Below, in pieces: positions 46,699-57,063 of a DNA stretch of 64,000 bases; position 1 is the first letter of the stretch; each line of letters begins with the position of its first letter. This DNA is from Falsigemmobacter faecalis (GTDB lineage Bacteria; Pseudomonadota; Alphaproteobacteria; Rhodobacterales; Rhodobacteraceae): NCBI RefSeq assembly GCF_003863335.1, contig NZ_RRAZ01000008.1, forward strand, positions 96,720 to 160,719, given 5' to 3'. A program made the position numbers and the translations under genes. Under the pieces are notes generated by a model. It saw only the letters and a program-made list of their open reading frames with translations. It did no database searches and was not told the DNA's origin.

Positions 46699-46912
46699 TA
46701 ACCGGACTCGGCGAAATTTCAGGCAGGCCTGTCAAAGGCCATATTTTATTGATTTTATCGTTACGTTTCGCCCGTTCCGGCAGGTTCCTTAAGCTCTGCA
46801 AGACCGCAATTCCGGTGAAACCTTCACTCGCAATTGAAAAGTTATTGACAGAATCTTCATTATAGTGACGTCTTGCCGTGAAGAGCCGCGTCCATGTGAC
46901 GCGTTGCCAGCC

Positions 46913-46923
46913 AATTATAATAT
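46913..46923 (+). promoter_or_regulatory. Copy of the AATTATAATAT operator core
   Basis: The 11-base AATTATAATAT, identical to part of the inverted repeat at 34603-34642, lies 22 bases upstream of the second substrate-binding-protein start codon. It includes TATAAT and could be a -10 box. Its exact recurrence at the equivalent place of the paralogous operon suggests shared regulation. Confidence 0.45.
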
Positions 46924-46945
46924 AAATGTCTTCTGGGGGGCTTCC

Positions 46946-48646
46946 ATGTCGACTTCTTCCGAAAAACAAAATTCGATCGAATCCGTTCACGTCACGCTGC
47001 CGACGCGGCGCAATCTTTTCACCTGGGGTGTCAGTGCGCTGGCGCTTGGGGCGCTCGCACCGCGCTTTGCCGGTGCGGCTTTTGCGCAAAGCGCGGGCAC
47101 GCCGCCCGCCGCAGCCAGCGGGATCGCCGTGGTGGCTCTGTCGCAGGAGCCGACGGTGTTCCATCCGCTGATGCCGGGCGTGGAATGCGATGAGACGATC
47201 TGGACCAACCTCTTTTCGTCGATGTGGGTGGCGCTGCCGGATGGCTCGCTGGCGCCCGATCTGGCGCTGGAAGTGCCTTCCGTGGAAAACGGCGGCATCT
47301 CGGCCGATGGCCTGAGCTGGAAGGTCCGGCTGCGCGACGATGTGACATGGCATGACGGCACGCCCTTCACGGCTGAGGACGTCAAATTCTCGCTCGATCT
47401 GATCAATCGTGACGGCTTTCGCTCGCGCACGCGGGTCGGACATGCGCTGGTCAGCGATGTGACGGTGGTCTCGCCCACCGAGATTACCTGGAAGATGTCA
47501 GAGGCCTTCGCGCCCTATCTGGCGCTGCTGGCCAATACCCATATTGTGCCAAAGCACATCCTGGAAGCTGAGGCCGATCAGAACCAGACCAACTTTGCGA
47601 TCCATCCGGTCGGCACCGGCCCGTTCAAATTCGGCTCGCGCACGCCGGGTGACAATATTACCCTGGTGGCCAATGCGGGCTATTACGGCGACGGTCCCTA
47701 TCTGGAACAGATCGTCATCAAATATATCCCCGATATGACAGCGCTTTATGCGCAGTTCCAGACCGGCCAGGTCGATGCCGTTCTCGGCTCGGGCATTCCG
47801 CATAACTTCTATGAAGAGGCGATCAAGCTGCCGGGGCGCACTGTCGTGGTGGTGCCCTCGGGGAACATCGAGCTGGTGATGCCGAACCTGGGGCATCCGG
47901 TTCTGGCTGAAAAAGCCGTCCGTGAGGCGCTGTATCTCGGGATGAACAAAGAGATCATCATCGACGCCATCTATTACGGCGTGCCGAAAGGCACCGAGAG
48001 CTTCAGCCCGCGCGAAAGCTGGGCCTTTAACGCCGATCTGCCGGCGCATGTTTATGATCCGGCGCGCGCCGGTGAGATCCTTGAGGCCGCAGGCTGGATC
48101 AAAGGCCGTGACGGCATTCGTGAGAAAAACGGCCAGCGCCTGACCTTTAAGATCTCGACCACCACCGGCAATTCGCTGCGCGAACAGGTGCAGCAGCTGC
48201 TGATCGAGGACTGGAAAGTCCTCGGCGTGGATCTGGCGATCGACAACATGCCGGCGGCGGTGATCTGGGGCGATTTCTATGTCCGCTCGCAGTTCGAAAG
48301 CCTGCTCGTCGGCACCGCTTTCCGCACCGGGGTGGATCCTGATCCCGCGGCGCGCTTCTCGTCGAAAGCCATCCCGCTGAAGGGCGGTTCGGGCGGCAAC
48401 TACATGCAGTGGGAAAACGCCGAGGCCGATGCGCTGATGGAAGAGGGTCAGAAAACCTTCAACCAGGCCCGCCGCATCGAGATCTACCAGCGTCTTCAGG
48501 AGATCGTCCGCGAAGAGCTGCCGATCCTGCCGGTCTGGCAATATGCCCCGATTGAGGGCGTGAAAAGCGATCTCACCGGCTTCACCCCGAACCTCAACCA
48601 GCGTCAGAACGGCTGGAACCTGAAGGACTGGTACTGGGTGAAGTAA
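46946..48646 (+). CDS. ABC transporter substrate-binding protein, SBP_bac_5 family, Tat-exported
   Basis: The protein has 566 residues from ATG 46946, with GGGGGG upstream. The N-terminus has a twin-arginine motif (TRRNLFTWGVSALALGALAP) and a cleavage-like AAFAQSA, indicating Tat export. Family motifs include VRLRDDVTWHDGTPFTAEDV and VGTGPFKFGSRTPGDNITLV. It is the periplasmic receptor of the second transporter of this locus. Confidence 0.92.
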   Translation: MSTSSEKQNSIESVHVTLPTRRNLFTWGVSALALGALAPRFAGAAFAQSAGTPPAAASGIAVVALSQEPTVFHPLMPGVECDETIWTNLFSSMWVALPDGSLAPDLALEVPSVENGGISADGLSWKVRLRDDVTWHDGTPFTAEDVKFSLDLINRDGFRSRTRVGHALVSDVTVVSPTEITWKMSEAFAPYLALLANTHIVPKHILEAEADQNQTNFAIHPVGTGPFKFGSRTPGDNITLVANAGYYGDGPYLEQIVIKYIPDMTALYAQFQTGQVDAVLGSGIPHNFYEEAIKLPGRTVVVVPSGNIELVMPNLGHPVLAEKAVREALYLGMNKEIIIDAIYYGVPKGTESFSPRESWAFNADLPAHVYDPARAGEILEAAGWIKGRDGIREKNGQRLTFKISTTTGNSLREQVQQLLIEDWKVLGVDLAIDNMPAAVIWGDFYVRSQFESLLVGTAFRTGVDPDPAARFSSKAIPLKGGSGGNYMQWENAEADALMEEGQKTFNQARRIEIYQRLQEIVREELPILPVWQYAPIEGVKSDLTGFTPNLNQRQNGWNLKDWYWVK

Positions 48647-48680
48647 CACCCGGACCATAAGGCACAGACAGGGTCATCAC

Positions 48681-49634
48681 GTGGCATATTATCTGCTTCG
48701 CCGCCTCACTCAGGCCATGGTGATGCTGGTGATCGTATCGATCATCGGCTTTACCATCCTGCATCTCGCCCCTGGCGGGCCAATGTCGCAATTCGCGTCA
48801 GACGGCTCGATGACCCAGGCTGATCTCGACCGCATGGCCGAGACCCTTGGGCTGAACCGGCCGCTGCCGGTTCAGTATCTGGACTGGGCCGGTCGGATGC
48901 TGACCGGCGACTGGGGCATCTCATTTCGCGACCGCCAGCCGGTTTTGCACATCATCACCAGCCACTTAGGCGCCACGGTTGAGCTGATGGCCAGCGCCAC
49001 ACTGATCGCTGTGGTGCTGGGGATTGTCATTGGCACGCTGGGCGCGATCCGGCGCTATTCGCTCTTTGACAGCCTTGCCACCATCGGGGCGATGATCGCA
49101 CTTTCGATCCCGACCTTCTGGTTTGGCCTTGTCATCATCTATGTCTTTTCCGTGGGTCTGGACTGGCTGCCGCCGGGCAACCGCTACACGGTGGGCGATG
49201 GGTCGCTCCTGAACCGGCTCCACCATCTGATCGGTCCGAGCCTTGTTCTGGGCCTCGTCTCCACCGCGATCTGGAGCCGCTATATGCGCTCTTCGATGCT
49301 GGATGTGATCAACCAGGACTATATCCGCACCGCCCGCGCCAAGGGCGTCAGCGAGCCGCGCATTCTGATGCGCCACGCCATGCGCAATGCCATCCTGCCG
49401 ATGATCACCATCGCGGGCATTCAGATCCCAAGCCTGCTGTCGGGCGCGCTGGTGACCGAGACGGTCTTCACCTGGCCCGGGATGGGGCGGCTTTTCCTCG
49501 ATTCCATCAGCTACCGCGATTACCCGGTGGTGATGGGCATTCTGATGTTCTCGGCCGTGCTGGTCCTGCTCGGCAGTCTGATCGCCGATCTGTGCTACAG
49601 CCTCGCCGACCCGCGCATTTCAAGGCAGCCGTGA
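48681..49634 (+). CDS. ABC transporter permease, DppB-like (GTG start)
   Basis: The protein has 317 residues. GTG at 48681 is chosen because it begins the conserved AYYLLRRLTQAMVMLVIVSI. An LGLNRPLPVQYLDWAGRML segment and the EAA loop TARAKGVSEPRILMRHAMRN follow, then LVTETVFTWPGMGRLFLDSI. It overlaps the next permease by one base (TGATG). Confidence 0.92.
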   Translation: MAYYLLRRLTQAMVMLVIVSIIGFTILHLAPGGPMSQFASDGSMTQADLDRMAETLGLNRPLPVQYLDWAGRMLTGDWGISFRDRQPVLHIITSHLGATVELMASATLIAVVLGIVIGTLGAIRRYSLFDSLATIGAMIALSIPTFWFGLVIIYVFSVGLDWLPPGNRYTVGDGSLLNRLHHLIGPSLVLGLVSTAIWSRYMRSSMLDVINQDYIRTARAKGVSEPRILMRHAMRNAILPMITIAGIQIPSLLSGALVTETVFTWPGMGRLFLDSISYRDYPVVMGILMFSAVLVLLGSLIADLCYSLADPRISRQP

Positions 49635-50512
49635 TGAGCCAGACTATGCTTTCCCCGCCCCGCCCGCGCCTGACCAGCCGCCCGCTTGTGCGCCGCTTTC
49701 TCTCGCACCGCCTGGCGACCTTTGGTCTGATCGCGATTGTGGCTCTGACGCTCGCCTGCATCCTGCTGCCGTTTGTGCTGCCTTTCAGCGACACCCAGAT
49801 CAATATGCGGGCGCGTTTTACGGTGCCCTTTACCGAATTCTGGCACCCGCTGGGCACCGATCCGATGGGGCGCGACACGCTGGCGCGGATCCTGATGGCC
49901 GGGCGTATCTCGCTGTCGATCGGCTTTGCGGCCATGCTGGTCTCGATGGGGATCGGCATTGTGGTCGGGCTGACCGCGGGCTTTTACGGCGGCGTCATCG
50001 GCACGGCCCTGATGCGCTTTGTCGATGCCATGCTGTGCTTTCCGTCGATCTTCCTGATCCTTGCGATCTCGGCGCTGACCTCGCCGACGATCCCCGGGAT
50101 CATCCTGCTGATCGCCGCCACCTCCTGGATGGAGGTCGCCCGCGTGGTCGAGGCGCAGACCCGCTCGCTGAAGATCCGCGATTATGCGGTGGCGGCAGCG
50201 GCCTATGGCGCGCGTCCGGGGCGGATCATGCTCAAAGAGATCCTGCCCAATGCCATTGCACCGATCATCGTGGCCGCGACCCTGAATGTCGCCAATGCGA
50301 TCCTTGCGGAAAGCTACATCAGTTTCCTCGGCTTTGGCATCCAGCCGCCGACGCCGAGCTGGGGCAATATGCTCAACAACGCTCAGACCTATCTGACCTC
50401 TGCGCCCTGGCTGGCCATTGTCCCGGGCTTTGCGATCACCCTGGCGGTCACCTCGTTTAACTTTCTCGGAGACGGGCTGCGCGATGCGCTGGACCCGCGG
50501 GCAGATCACTGA
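49634..50512 (+). CDS. ABC transporter permease, DppC-like
   Basis: The protein has 292 residues from the ATG that overlaps the previous stop. It carries HPLGTDPMGRDTLARILMAG, GLTAGFYGGVIGTALMRFVD, an EAA loop (AAAYGARPGRIMLKEILPNA) and ESYISFLGFGIQPPTPSWG. It is the second channel subunit of this transporter. Confidence 0.92.
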   Translation: MSQTMLSPPRPRLTSRPLVRRFLSHRLATFGLIAIVALTLACILLPFVLPFSDTQINMRARFTVPFTEFWHPLGTDPMGRDTLARILMAGRISLSIGFAAMLVSMGIGIVVGLTAGFYGGVIGTALMRFVDAMLCFPSIFLILAISALTSPTIPGIILLIAATSWMEVARVVEAQTRSLKIRDYAVAAAAYGARPGRIMLKEILPNAIAPIIVAATLNVANAILAESYISFLGFGIQPPTPSWGNMLNNAQTYLTSAPWLAIVPGFAITLAVTSFNFLGDGLRDALDPRADH

Positions 50513-52326
50513 TGGCACAGGCAAAACTTCTTGAAGTTCAGGATCTGAAGGTCGCCTTTCGCACCGGGCGCACCGCCTGGCGCGAGGTGGTCCATGGCCT
50601 CAGCTTTGATGTGAACCCAGGCGAGACGGTGGCGCTGGTGGGCGAATCCGGGTCGGGCAAAAGCGTCACCGCCATGTCGGTCCTTGGCCTTTTGCCAAAA
50701 TCGACCACCCGCACCAGCGGCCGTATCGCGATGGAGGGCCGCGACCTGCTGACCGCCGGGGGAGAGGCGCTGCGCGCCATTCGCGGCCGCGAGGTCTCGA
50801 TGGTGTTCCAGGAGCCGATGACCTCGCTCAATCCGGTGATGACCTGTGGCCGGCAGATCGCCGAGAGCCTTGAAATTCACCGCGGGCTGGATCGGCGGCA
50901 GGCAGCGGCAGAGGCGCATCTTATGCTCGACCGCGTCCGCATTCCCGATGCGGCGCGCCGCTTTCAGGAATATCCCCATTCGCTGTCCGGCGGTATGCGC
51001 CAGCGGGTGATGATCGCCATGGCGCTGACCTGCAATCCGAAGCTTCTGATCGCCGATGAGCCCACCACGGCCCTTGATGTGACGATCCAGGCGCAGATCC
51101 TTGATCTGATTGCCGAATTGCAGCGCGAAGAGGGAATGTCGGTCCTCTTTATTACCCATGATATGGGCGTGGTCGCCGAGATCGCTGACCGCACCGTCGT
51201 CATGCAGCGCGGCAATCTGATTGAGACCGCCGCCACCTCTGAGATCTTCGCAACCCCGCGCGAGGCCTATACCCGCGCCTTGCTTTCGGCGGCGCCGCGC
51301 CTCGGTGCCATGGCGGGCCGCCCGGCCCCGGCGCGCTTTCCGCGCATCGATGCCGTCACCGGCCTTCCGGTCCCGGGATCCGACACCGGCCTGCCGCCGC
51401 TGGCCGAAGCCGAGCCGCTGCTGCGGGTGGAAGGGCTGACCACGCGTTTTGCGCTGACCAGCGGGTTCTTTGGTCGGGTCGCAGGTCGCGTTCATGCGGT
51501 TGAGAATGTGTCCTTTGAGGTGAAGGCCGGAGAGACCCTTGCAATCGTTGGTGAATCCGGTTGCGGTAAATCCACCACCGGCCGCAGCCTGCTGCGCATG
51601 ACCCCCTCTGATGCGGGCCGGGTTTTGTTCAACGGCACCGATCTGATGGGCCTCAGCCCCGAGGCTCTGCGCCAGCAGCGCCAGCATATGCAGATGATCT
51701 TTCAGGACCCCTTCTCCAGCCTGAACCCGCGCCGCAGTGTGGGCGAGACCATCGCTGAGCCGCTTTTGGTGAACGCAATCTGCACCCCTGAAGAGGCGCG
51801 GCTGCGCACCGCGGCGCTGCTGGAGCGCGTGGGTCTGGAGGCTGCCTCTGCCACCCGCTATCCGCATGAATTCTCAGGTGGTCAGCGGCAGCGGATCTGC
51901 ATCGCCCGCGCCCTCGCGCTTGAGCCGCAGCTGATTGTGGCCGACGAAAGCGTCTCGGCGCTGGATGTCTCGGTGAAAGCTCAGGTCGTCAATCTGATGC
52001 TGGATCTGCAGGCCGAGAGGAACCTCGCCTATATTTTCATCTCCCATGATATGGCGGTCGTTGAGCGCATCAGCCACCGCGTCGCAGTGATGTATCTGGG
52101 GGAGATCGTTGAAATCGGCAGCCGGGAGGCGGTCTTTGGCAATCCGCAGCACCCCTATACCCGACGCCTCTTAAGCGCGGTGCCGGTGGCAGATCCGGGC
52201 CGCCGCCACACCCGCCCGCCGATTGCGGCAGAAGAGCTGAAAAGCCCGATCCGCCCCCGCGATTTTCAGCCGCCCAAACGCAGCTATATCCACGCGGGTC
52301 CGGACCATATGGTCATGGCAGGTTAA
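50512..52326 (+). CDS. Dipeptide ABC transporter ATPase with two fused nucleotide-binding domains
   Basis: The protein has 604 residues, two ATPases in one chain. The first domain has [28 protein letters not shown] and [11 protein letters not shown]. The second starts near 305 and has [28 protein letters not shown] and [12 protein letters not shown]. The first transporter in this window encodes these domains separately, so the two systems are not a recent duplication. The cysteine-rich C-terminal extension of the DppD/DppF type is absent. Its start overlaps the permease stop by one base. Confidence 0.93.
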   Translation: MAQAKLLEVQDLKVAFRTGRTAWREVVHGLSFDVNPGETVALVGESGSGKSVTAMSVLGLLPKSTTRTSGRIAMEGRDLLTAGGEALRAIRGREVSMVFQEPMTSLNPVMTCGRQIAESLEIHRGLDRRQAAAEAHLMLDRVRIPDAARRFQEYPHSLSGGMRQRVMIAMALTCNPKLLIADEPTTALDVTIQAQILDLIAELQREEGMSVLFITHDMGVVAEIADRTVVMQRGNLIETAATSEIFATPREAYTRALLSAAPRLGAMAGRPAPARFPRIDAVTGLPVPGSDTGLPPLAEAEPLLRVEGLTTRFALTSGFFGRVAGRVHAVENVSFEVKAGETLAIVGESGCGKSTTGRSLLRMTPSDAGRVLFNGTDLMGLSPEALRQQRQHMQMIFQDPFSSLNPRRSVGETIAEPLLVNAICTPEEARLRTAALLERVGLEAASATRYPHEFSGGQRQRICIARALALEPQLIVADESVSALDVSVKAQVVNLMLDLQAERNLAYIFISHDMAVVERISHRVAVMYLGEIVEIGSREAVFGNPQHPYTRRLLSAVPVADPGRRHTRPPIAAEELKSPIRPRDFQPPKRSYIHAGPDHMVMAG

Positions 52327-52332
52327 GCCGAT

Positions 52333-52355
52333 CCCCGGGCCGTGCAGGCCCGGGG
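52333..52355. terminator. GC-rich hairpin between convergent genes
   Basis: CCCCGGGCC and GGCCCGGGG form a perfect 9-base stem around GTGCA, six bases after the ATPase stop codon. There is no T-run, so termination is possible but uncertain. Confidence 0.5.
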
Positions 52356-52391
52356 CAGCAAAGTGCCTGCTGTCCGGCGTCATCAGGCGGC

Positions 52392-53708
52392 TCAAACTCC
52401 GATCGGCGGCAGGCTCTGCAGGGTCCGGATATAAACCAGCAGCAGAACGGCTATTGCGCCGAAGTCGTAAAGCGGTCGGCAGATCCCGCTCTTTTGCGCC
52501 ATGGCCATAGAGACCAGGGTCGTCACAAGTGTGCCGACCGCGATCCCCGCCAGCAGGCCGTAGACGCCAAAGGCATAGCCGCCCAGCACCATAAAAATCA
52601 GCCGCGACACAGAATAGGTGGCCATGACGACCGAATGCCCGCGGCTGTTCCCAACTGCGAGCATGGCGTTCTGATAGGGCATCTGCAGGATATGCAGGCC
52701 CGCATTCAGCGCCAGAAGCGCCAGAAAACCGCCCGCCTGCGCATAGCGCGGATCAAAAAACAGATCGATCACCCATTGGCTGAGCAAGCTCAGCAACAAA
52801 AAGCCCGGCAGCATCCCCAGAACCGTGATCTGCTTGTCGCGCCCGACCTGCGCCCTTAGTGGCTTGCCCTCACGATGCAGCCGCGCAAGGGTCGGAAACA
52901 CCACGAATTCCAGCACCCGCCCCACCAGATCCTCAAGAGCGCTTGCAATAATCATGGCAATGCTGATCAGACCCAGCGTGGCAATCGGCACAAAGCCCCC
53001 CATCACCGCCGTCGAGCCCTGGCCGCCGATATAGGTAAAAAGCGTTCCCAGCAGGATCCAGCGGCCATAGACCAGGATCTCTGAGAGCACGCTGCGGTCA
53101 AAGATAATGCGCGGATGATACCGCGGCAGCCAGCGGTAGCTCAGCAGCAGCTGGAAAAGCGCCCCCGCAACCGAGCCGAGCACAAGGCCCCAGATCGACT
53201 GCAGCCACCAGGCAAAGCCTACATTGGCGAAAACCGTAAAAATCTGGACAAAAGTGGTCATCAGCGTCAGCCGCCCGAGCTGCATATGCCGCCGGACGCT
53301 GGCCATAGAGATTGAGTTCAGCCCGTTGATCACCGGAATGACCGCCGCAGCACAAAGGACGGCAAAGAGCTGCGGCTGATCGTAGAGCCAGGCCACCGGC
53401 CAGGCGATCAGCAGGGTCAGAACACCAATGCCCAGGCCGCGCAGGGCCTGCACACTCCAGGCCGTGTCGAGGAAAACTTTCTCATCCCCCCGCGCACTTC
53501 GGATCACCGATGGCACGGTGCCAAGGTCGCTCAGCATCGTGATCGCGCCGATAAAAACCCAGGCCAGGACCATCAGCCCGAAGACATCGGGGGCCAGAAG
53601 CCGCGTCAGGATCAGCGTTGATAAAAGCCGGATGCCATAGCTTGCCACAAACCCGATGGTGGTCCAGCTTGCGCCGCGCCCGCTGACCGACGTGAGAAAC
53701 CTGAACAT
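52392..53708 (-). CDS. Polysaccharide/oligosaccharide flippase (MOP superfamily, Wzx-like)
   Basis: The protein has 438 residues from ATG 53706-53708, with about 12-14 hydrophobic segments. The start GRGASWTTIGFVASYGIRLL and TRLLAPDVFGLMVLAWVFIG are typical of Wzx/lipopolysaccharide exporters that flip lipid-linked sugars across the inner membrane. No glycosyltransferases flank it, so it is an orphan here. The stretch 53709-54255 upstream has no gene I can support. Confidence 0.85.
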   Translation of the reverse strand: MFRFLTSVSGRGASWTTIGFVASYGIRLLSTLILTRLLAPDVFGLMVLAWVFIGAITMLSDLGTVPSVIRSARGDEKVFLDTAWSVQALRGLGIGVLTLLIAWPVAWLYDQPQLFAVLCAAAVIPVINGLNSISMASVRRHMQLGRLTLMTTFVQIFTVFANVGFAWWLQSIWGLVLGSVAGALFQLLLSYRWLPRYHPRIIFDRSVLSEILVYGRWILLGTLFTYIGGQGSTAVMGGFVPIATLGLISIAMIIASALEDLVGRVLEFVVFPTLARLHREGKPLRAQVGRDKQITVLGMLPGFLLLSLLSQWVIDLFFDPRYAQAGGFLALLALNAGLHILQMPYQNAMLAVGNSRGHSVVMATYSVSRLIFMVLGGYAFGVYGLLAGIAVGTLVTTLVSMAMAQKSGICRPLYDFGAIAVLLLVYIRTLQSLPPIGV

Positions 53709-54403
53709 GAAATGTGCCAACTCCGGGACGTGCAACAGATGCAGCCTGCCGGGACAAATCCTGCCAATCCCCCGCGCTGCGGACCGGACGCTGCCGCGTC
53801 GGGCCAAAGACCAGCCAAAGGGATCAGCCGGTCTGACGCAACAGCGGGCCGGGTATAATGATTGCAGATCAAATCGCGGGTTTCCAGCGGCAACGCGTGC
53901 AGAAGGGGGCGAGGCCAGAGATTGGCCGGCATATAAGAGGGGCCAGGGGCCCGAAGCGTGAACGCGCCTGCCCCTGGCCGTGCTGCGATCCGGATGCGTA
54001 TTCCAGCAACCTCAGATAAACCCAGCCCTTTTGCGGGGCAGAGATCGTCATTCCTGCTCGGCCAGCCCGGGCTGCTGATTGCCAGCCTGCGCGCATCAGC
54101 CCGGGGGCTGTCTCAGCATACGCCTCGGAGCGGTGGTCTTCCTCTGATGCCTTTAAAGCTATCCCTCAGACTGCGCGCTGTTTTTAAGGCCGTGACCTCG
54201 CGGTTCTGCGCATCTTCGCGAAACGCCACCTTCACCTTACATCGTCATCGCTTCCTTAGCTGTTCAGTCCGGGCCTCCGGCGGACCTGGGGGAGGATGAC
54301 CCCTTCCGGCTCTGCAGTCCGGATTTTGCAGATCTATTCATAAGGCGTGAGGCCATTCAGGGTCTGCAGCGGCGGGCCTCGCTGCAGGGGAGAGGGATCC
54401 GTG

Positions 54404-54422
54404 AACAGTCCGGTGGACTGTT
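54404..54422. repeat. Hairpin AACAGTCC/GGACTGTT
   Basis: A perfect 8-base stem with a 3-base loop (GGT) lies inside the IS481 remnant. Confidence 0.6.
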
Positions 54423-54502
54423 AACCCCGACGCAGGATATCGTCGCCCGGATGTGCCCTGATCTCCTGGTGATCGTGGAAGCGTTTGACCGTTCAGGCGC
54501 CG

Positions 54503-54521
54503 AACGATCCCCCGGATCGTT
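54503..54521. repeat. Hairpin AACGATCC/GGATCGTT
   Basis: A perfect 8-base stem with loop CCC lies inside the IS481 remnant. The flanking GATCAGAAAACGATC (minus strand) resembles the stem-loop at 17845-17865. Confidence 0.6.
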
Positions 54522-54618
54522 TTCTGATCCGCCTCATTCCCGGGCCCGCGGCCTGGTTCCGCGAGCACGCAGTCCAGCCATCGGAGCCGTGGCGGAAGGA
54601 CCTTCGTCCTGCGATCAC

Positions 54619-54652
54619 CCGGGCCTGCCGTTGCGCCGATGGCGGGCCAGCC
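54619..54652 (-). repeat. CGCCATCGG-type element in IS481 remnant
   Basis: On the minus strand CGCCATCGGCGCAAC is followed by GGCAGGCCC. The loop differs by one base from the hairpin at 63244-63276 and lies at the same place in the IS481 5' region. The left arm has decayed. Confidence 0.5.
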
Positions 54653-55177
54653 GTCATTGGTGCAGCTCGCGCGGTGGAAGTGGTCGTGGCGCTGCCATGA
54701 CGAACCTGTCCCCCAGGGCTTCCTTCCAATCTACCGACAGGACCTCACCATCAAAACAGAGGATCAAACACCTGGGGCCGAGCGTTTTTCACCGCCTTTA
54801 AAGTAGGCCCTTTCAGTCACACAGGGAAACGGCTGGCTCCGTTTTCTATCAGGGCAGCGCGCCGTTTCCCTGAAGCGCGGGCCAGGAGAGCGACGCGGCC
54901 CCTCCGGCCCGGGTGCGCAGTCTCCGCACCACAGGCCAAGCCATTGCGGCCTGTTGTCCGCCTGGCGCGAAAGGCCCCGCCGTGACTTGCCCCCGAAGCG
55001 CTCTCATGGTTAGTCTTTGCAAACTCCGAACTCCAGGGGGGAGGGCGCTTATTTTCAGCACCCCTCCTGAGGGCCGGGAGTGAGTTCAGTGATGTAAGGC
55101 CGCTCAGAGCTGTTATCCGATCCGCCCCGCGCCCCTGACCGGGGAAACCCTTATCCAAAGAGGCACGAGGACCACAC

Positions 55178-55897
55178 GTGAAGAAGCCCACCGCTTTCGT
55201 CTGGAGAAACGTCCTGATCCTGACGGGCATGGTGACCTTTGTTTCCGTCGGCCTCTCGACGGGGATCCGGTTTTTTTATGACGCGAAATCTGACGGCATT
55301 ACGATCTTCGTGCGGCTGATCATGCCGGTGATCATCGCGTTTCCGCTGGCCTTCATTGCCTTCACCTGGATTGAGCGGCTTGAACAGGCCTATGCCAGCC
55401 TTCTCAAGGAGGTGCGGGAACTCGGCCGGCAGGCCAGCACCGATCCGCTGACCGGGCTTCTCAACCGGCGCAGTTTCGAAAAGCAGTTCGACAGCGCGAT
55501 GCAGCACCGCTCAGGGGGCAAATTCATCATCGCGGATGTGGATTATCTCAAGGCGATCAACGATCAGCACGGCCATGTGATCGGCGATGACGCGATCCTC
55601 GCCTGTGCGACGGCGATGTCCCAGGTTCTGGGGGATGAATGTCTGATTGCAAGGATCGGCGGCGATGAGTTCTGCGCCTTCCTGCCGCTCGGGGCCGCAC
55701 GCAGCCTGCAGCAGATGTCCGTGGCGATCAATGAAGCGGCGGACCGTGACTTCAAGCTTCGCAGCAGGCTCGACGACGTGACGGTCTCGATCTCTGTGGG
55801 CATGGCGCCCTGCCCGCCCGGTTCAAGCTTTCGCGAAATCATGGCGCGGACCGACAGTGATCTCTACCGCAAGAAGATCCGCCGGCCTGAGAGATAA
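55178..55897 (+). CDS. Membrane-bound GGDEF-domain diguanylate cyclase
   Basis: The protein has 239 residues. Two membrane segments (LILTGMVTFVSVGLSTGI, LIMPVIIAFPLAFIAFTW) are followed by a short coiled stretch and a GGDEF domain starting at DPLTGLLNRR. Substrate and metal residues are intact in IADVDYLKAINDQHGHVIGD and IGGDEFCAFLPL. It should make cyclic di-GMP at the inner membrane. No RxxD inhibitory site is seen before GGDEF. A surface adhesin and a flippase in the window are plausible but unproven outputs. The gap 54791-55177 before it shows no gene. Confidence 0.88.
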   Translation: MKKPTAFVWRNVLILTGMVTFVSVGLSTGIRFFYDAKSDGITIFVRLIMPVIIAFPLAFIAFTWIERLEQAYASLLKEVRELGRQASTDPLTGLLNRRSFEKQFDSAMQHRSGGKFIIADVDYLKAINDQHGHVIGDDAILACATAMSQVLGDECLIARIGGDEFCAFLPLGAARSLQQMSVAINEAADRDFKLRSRLDDVTVSISVGMAPCPPGSSFREIMARTDSDLYRKKIRRPER

Positions 55898-56240
55898 AGG
55901 CGCGGTCGCCCGGTCGCCGCGCGTGGGGCCCATCGGTATCGGCGGCGGGCAGGAGCGCTGAAACACCTCAGTTTCGCACAATCGTCCTCCGGCCGCATTA
56001 GCCCTTCACCGGCAGATCTGTCCCGAATGCAGCTACAGGGAACCTGCGGTCTTTCCCCCGCGGTTCACGGCAATCCGGCCTTTGTCTGATTTCGCGGCCG
56101 GGCGGCCTGCACCGGATTGTGATGTGCAATGATGCACAGGGCAGGGCTAAACGCAGCCGTTTTCTCTGGCAGAGCCTCCTCCTAAGTATCCTTCATCCAA
56201 AGCAGAGACGCTCTGCACAGCCGTATGAAGGACTTAAAAG

Positions 56241-56486
56241 ATGAACGTTTTCGCTACTTTCGCCGCCGCCACCCTGATCGCTGCCGGTGCAGCTTCGGCC
56301 AATCCGATCCCGGCAGAGGGCAGCTATATTCCGGGTCCCGCTAATTATGGTGAGAAGATCTCTGTGACCGCGGATCATGTTTTCCCCGCGCGCGAGCTGA
56401 GCGCCCTGGGTCTGAGCGGCACCGAGATGATCACCGTCACCAAAGGCGATGCCCCCGCCCGCATCAGCGTTCAGCGCGGCCGCTGA
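56241..56486 (+). CDS. Small exported protein
   Basis: The protein has 81 residues with a signal peptide (VFATFAAATLIAAGAASA) and a mature part of about 60 residues that starts NPIPAEGSYIPGPANYGEKI. There is no cysteine and no recognised family. A terminator follows 22 bases after the stop. The gap 55898-56240 upstream has no gene I can support. Confidence 0.65.
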   Translation: MNVFATFAAATLIAAGAASANPIPAEGSYIPGPANYGEKISVTADHVFPARELSALGLSGTEMITVTKGDAPARISVQRGR

Positions 56487-56508
56487 ACCGCCCCTGATGA
56501 CCGATCCC

Positions 56509-56538
56509 AAAAGGCACCTCTGAGCAGGTGCCTTTTTT
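56509..56538 (+). terminator. Rho-independent terminator
   Basis: GGCACCT (56513-56519) and AGGTGCC (56526-56532) form a 7-base stem with loop CTGAGC, flanked by AAAA and TTTTTT, after the small exported protein. Confidence 0.9.
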
Positions 56539-56592
56539 GTTTTGGAACAGATCGCCTGCAATGGCGTTGATCTGCCGGGCAAGGAGTTCCCC

Positions 56593-56949
56593 ATGAGCGA
56601 GCGCGACACCCTGAAGGCCATCCTGCGCGGCGCGCGCAGCCGCTGCCCGAACTGCGGAGAGGGCGCGCTGTTTGCAGGCTATCTGCGCAAAGCCGACCGC
56701 TGCAGCCACTGCGATGAGGATTTCACCCGCATCCGCCCCGCCGATGGTCCCGCTTTTTTCGTTCTCTGCATCACCTGCCTGCTTCTGATCCCGGCCCAGA
56801 TCATCACCTTCCGCGCCGCCGGAGAGCATATCCTGACCGGGCTTATTGTCCTGTCGCTGATCATGACCGCGATCACCCTGGTGCTTCTTCGCCCGGTGAA
56901 AGGCGCGGTCATCGGGCTGCAATGGGCGGGACGGGATTATCAGGCGTGA
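56593..56949 (+). CDS. DUF983 family membrane protein
   Basis: The protein has 118 residues from ATG 56593, with AAGGAG at 56581-56586. Four cysteines form a zinc-ribbon-like pair (RCPNCGEGALF, DRCSHCDEDF). Two membrane segments follow (AFFVLCITCLLLIPAQIITF, LTGLIVLSLIMTAITLVLL). DUF983 proteins are common in alphaproteobacteria, near cytochrome oxidase or other genes, but their role is not settled. Confidence 0.88.
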   Translation: MSERDTLKAILRGARSRCPNCGEGALFAGYLRKADRCSHCDEDFTRIRPADGPAFFVLCITCLLLIPAQIITFRAAGEHILTGLIVLSLIMTAITLVLLRPVKGAVIGLQWAGRDYQA

Positions 56950-57063
56950 CAGGCTATCCGCGGCTATAACGTGGTCCCGCGGGCACGGCCTGTCCCTTTT
57001 ATGAATTCGCCTGACCCGATCCTGGCGCACTTTGATGAAACCAGTCCAACAGGCATTCTGCCA

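Larger units (their letters stand above)
54256..54790 (-). mobile_element. Remnant of an IS481-family insertion sequence
   Basis: On the minus strand the left end reads GGTGTTTGATCC (near 54775), followed by GQVRHGSATTTSTARAA, the N-terminus of an IS481-type transposase. Near 54370-54256 the C-terminus appears as LQTLNGLTPYE-stop-ICKIRTAEPE and ends RRPGLNS. The central ~700 bases are missing and replaced by short hairpin repeats. A copy of the same type lies at 63076-64000. Confidence 0.8.

Noticed and set aside
47498..48658. A 386-codon minus-strand open frame.
   Set aside because: It lies entirely antisense to the Tat-exported substrate-binding protein, whose family motifs are unambiguous.
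50506..51867. A 453-codon minus-strand open frame.
   Set aside because: It is antisense to the fused ATPase, which has complete Walker and signature motifs in both domains.
53958..54299. A 113-codon plus-strand open frame near the flippase gene.
   Set aside because: It has no motif or start context and runs into the end of the IS481 remnant, so it is probably chance.
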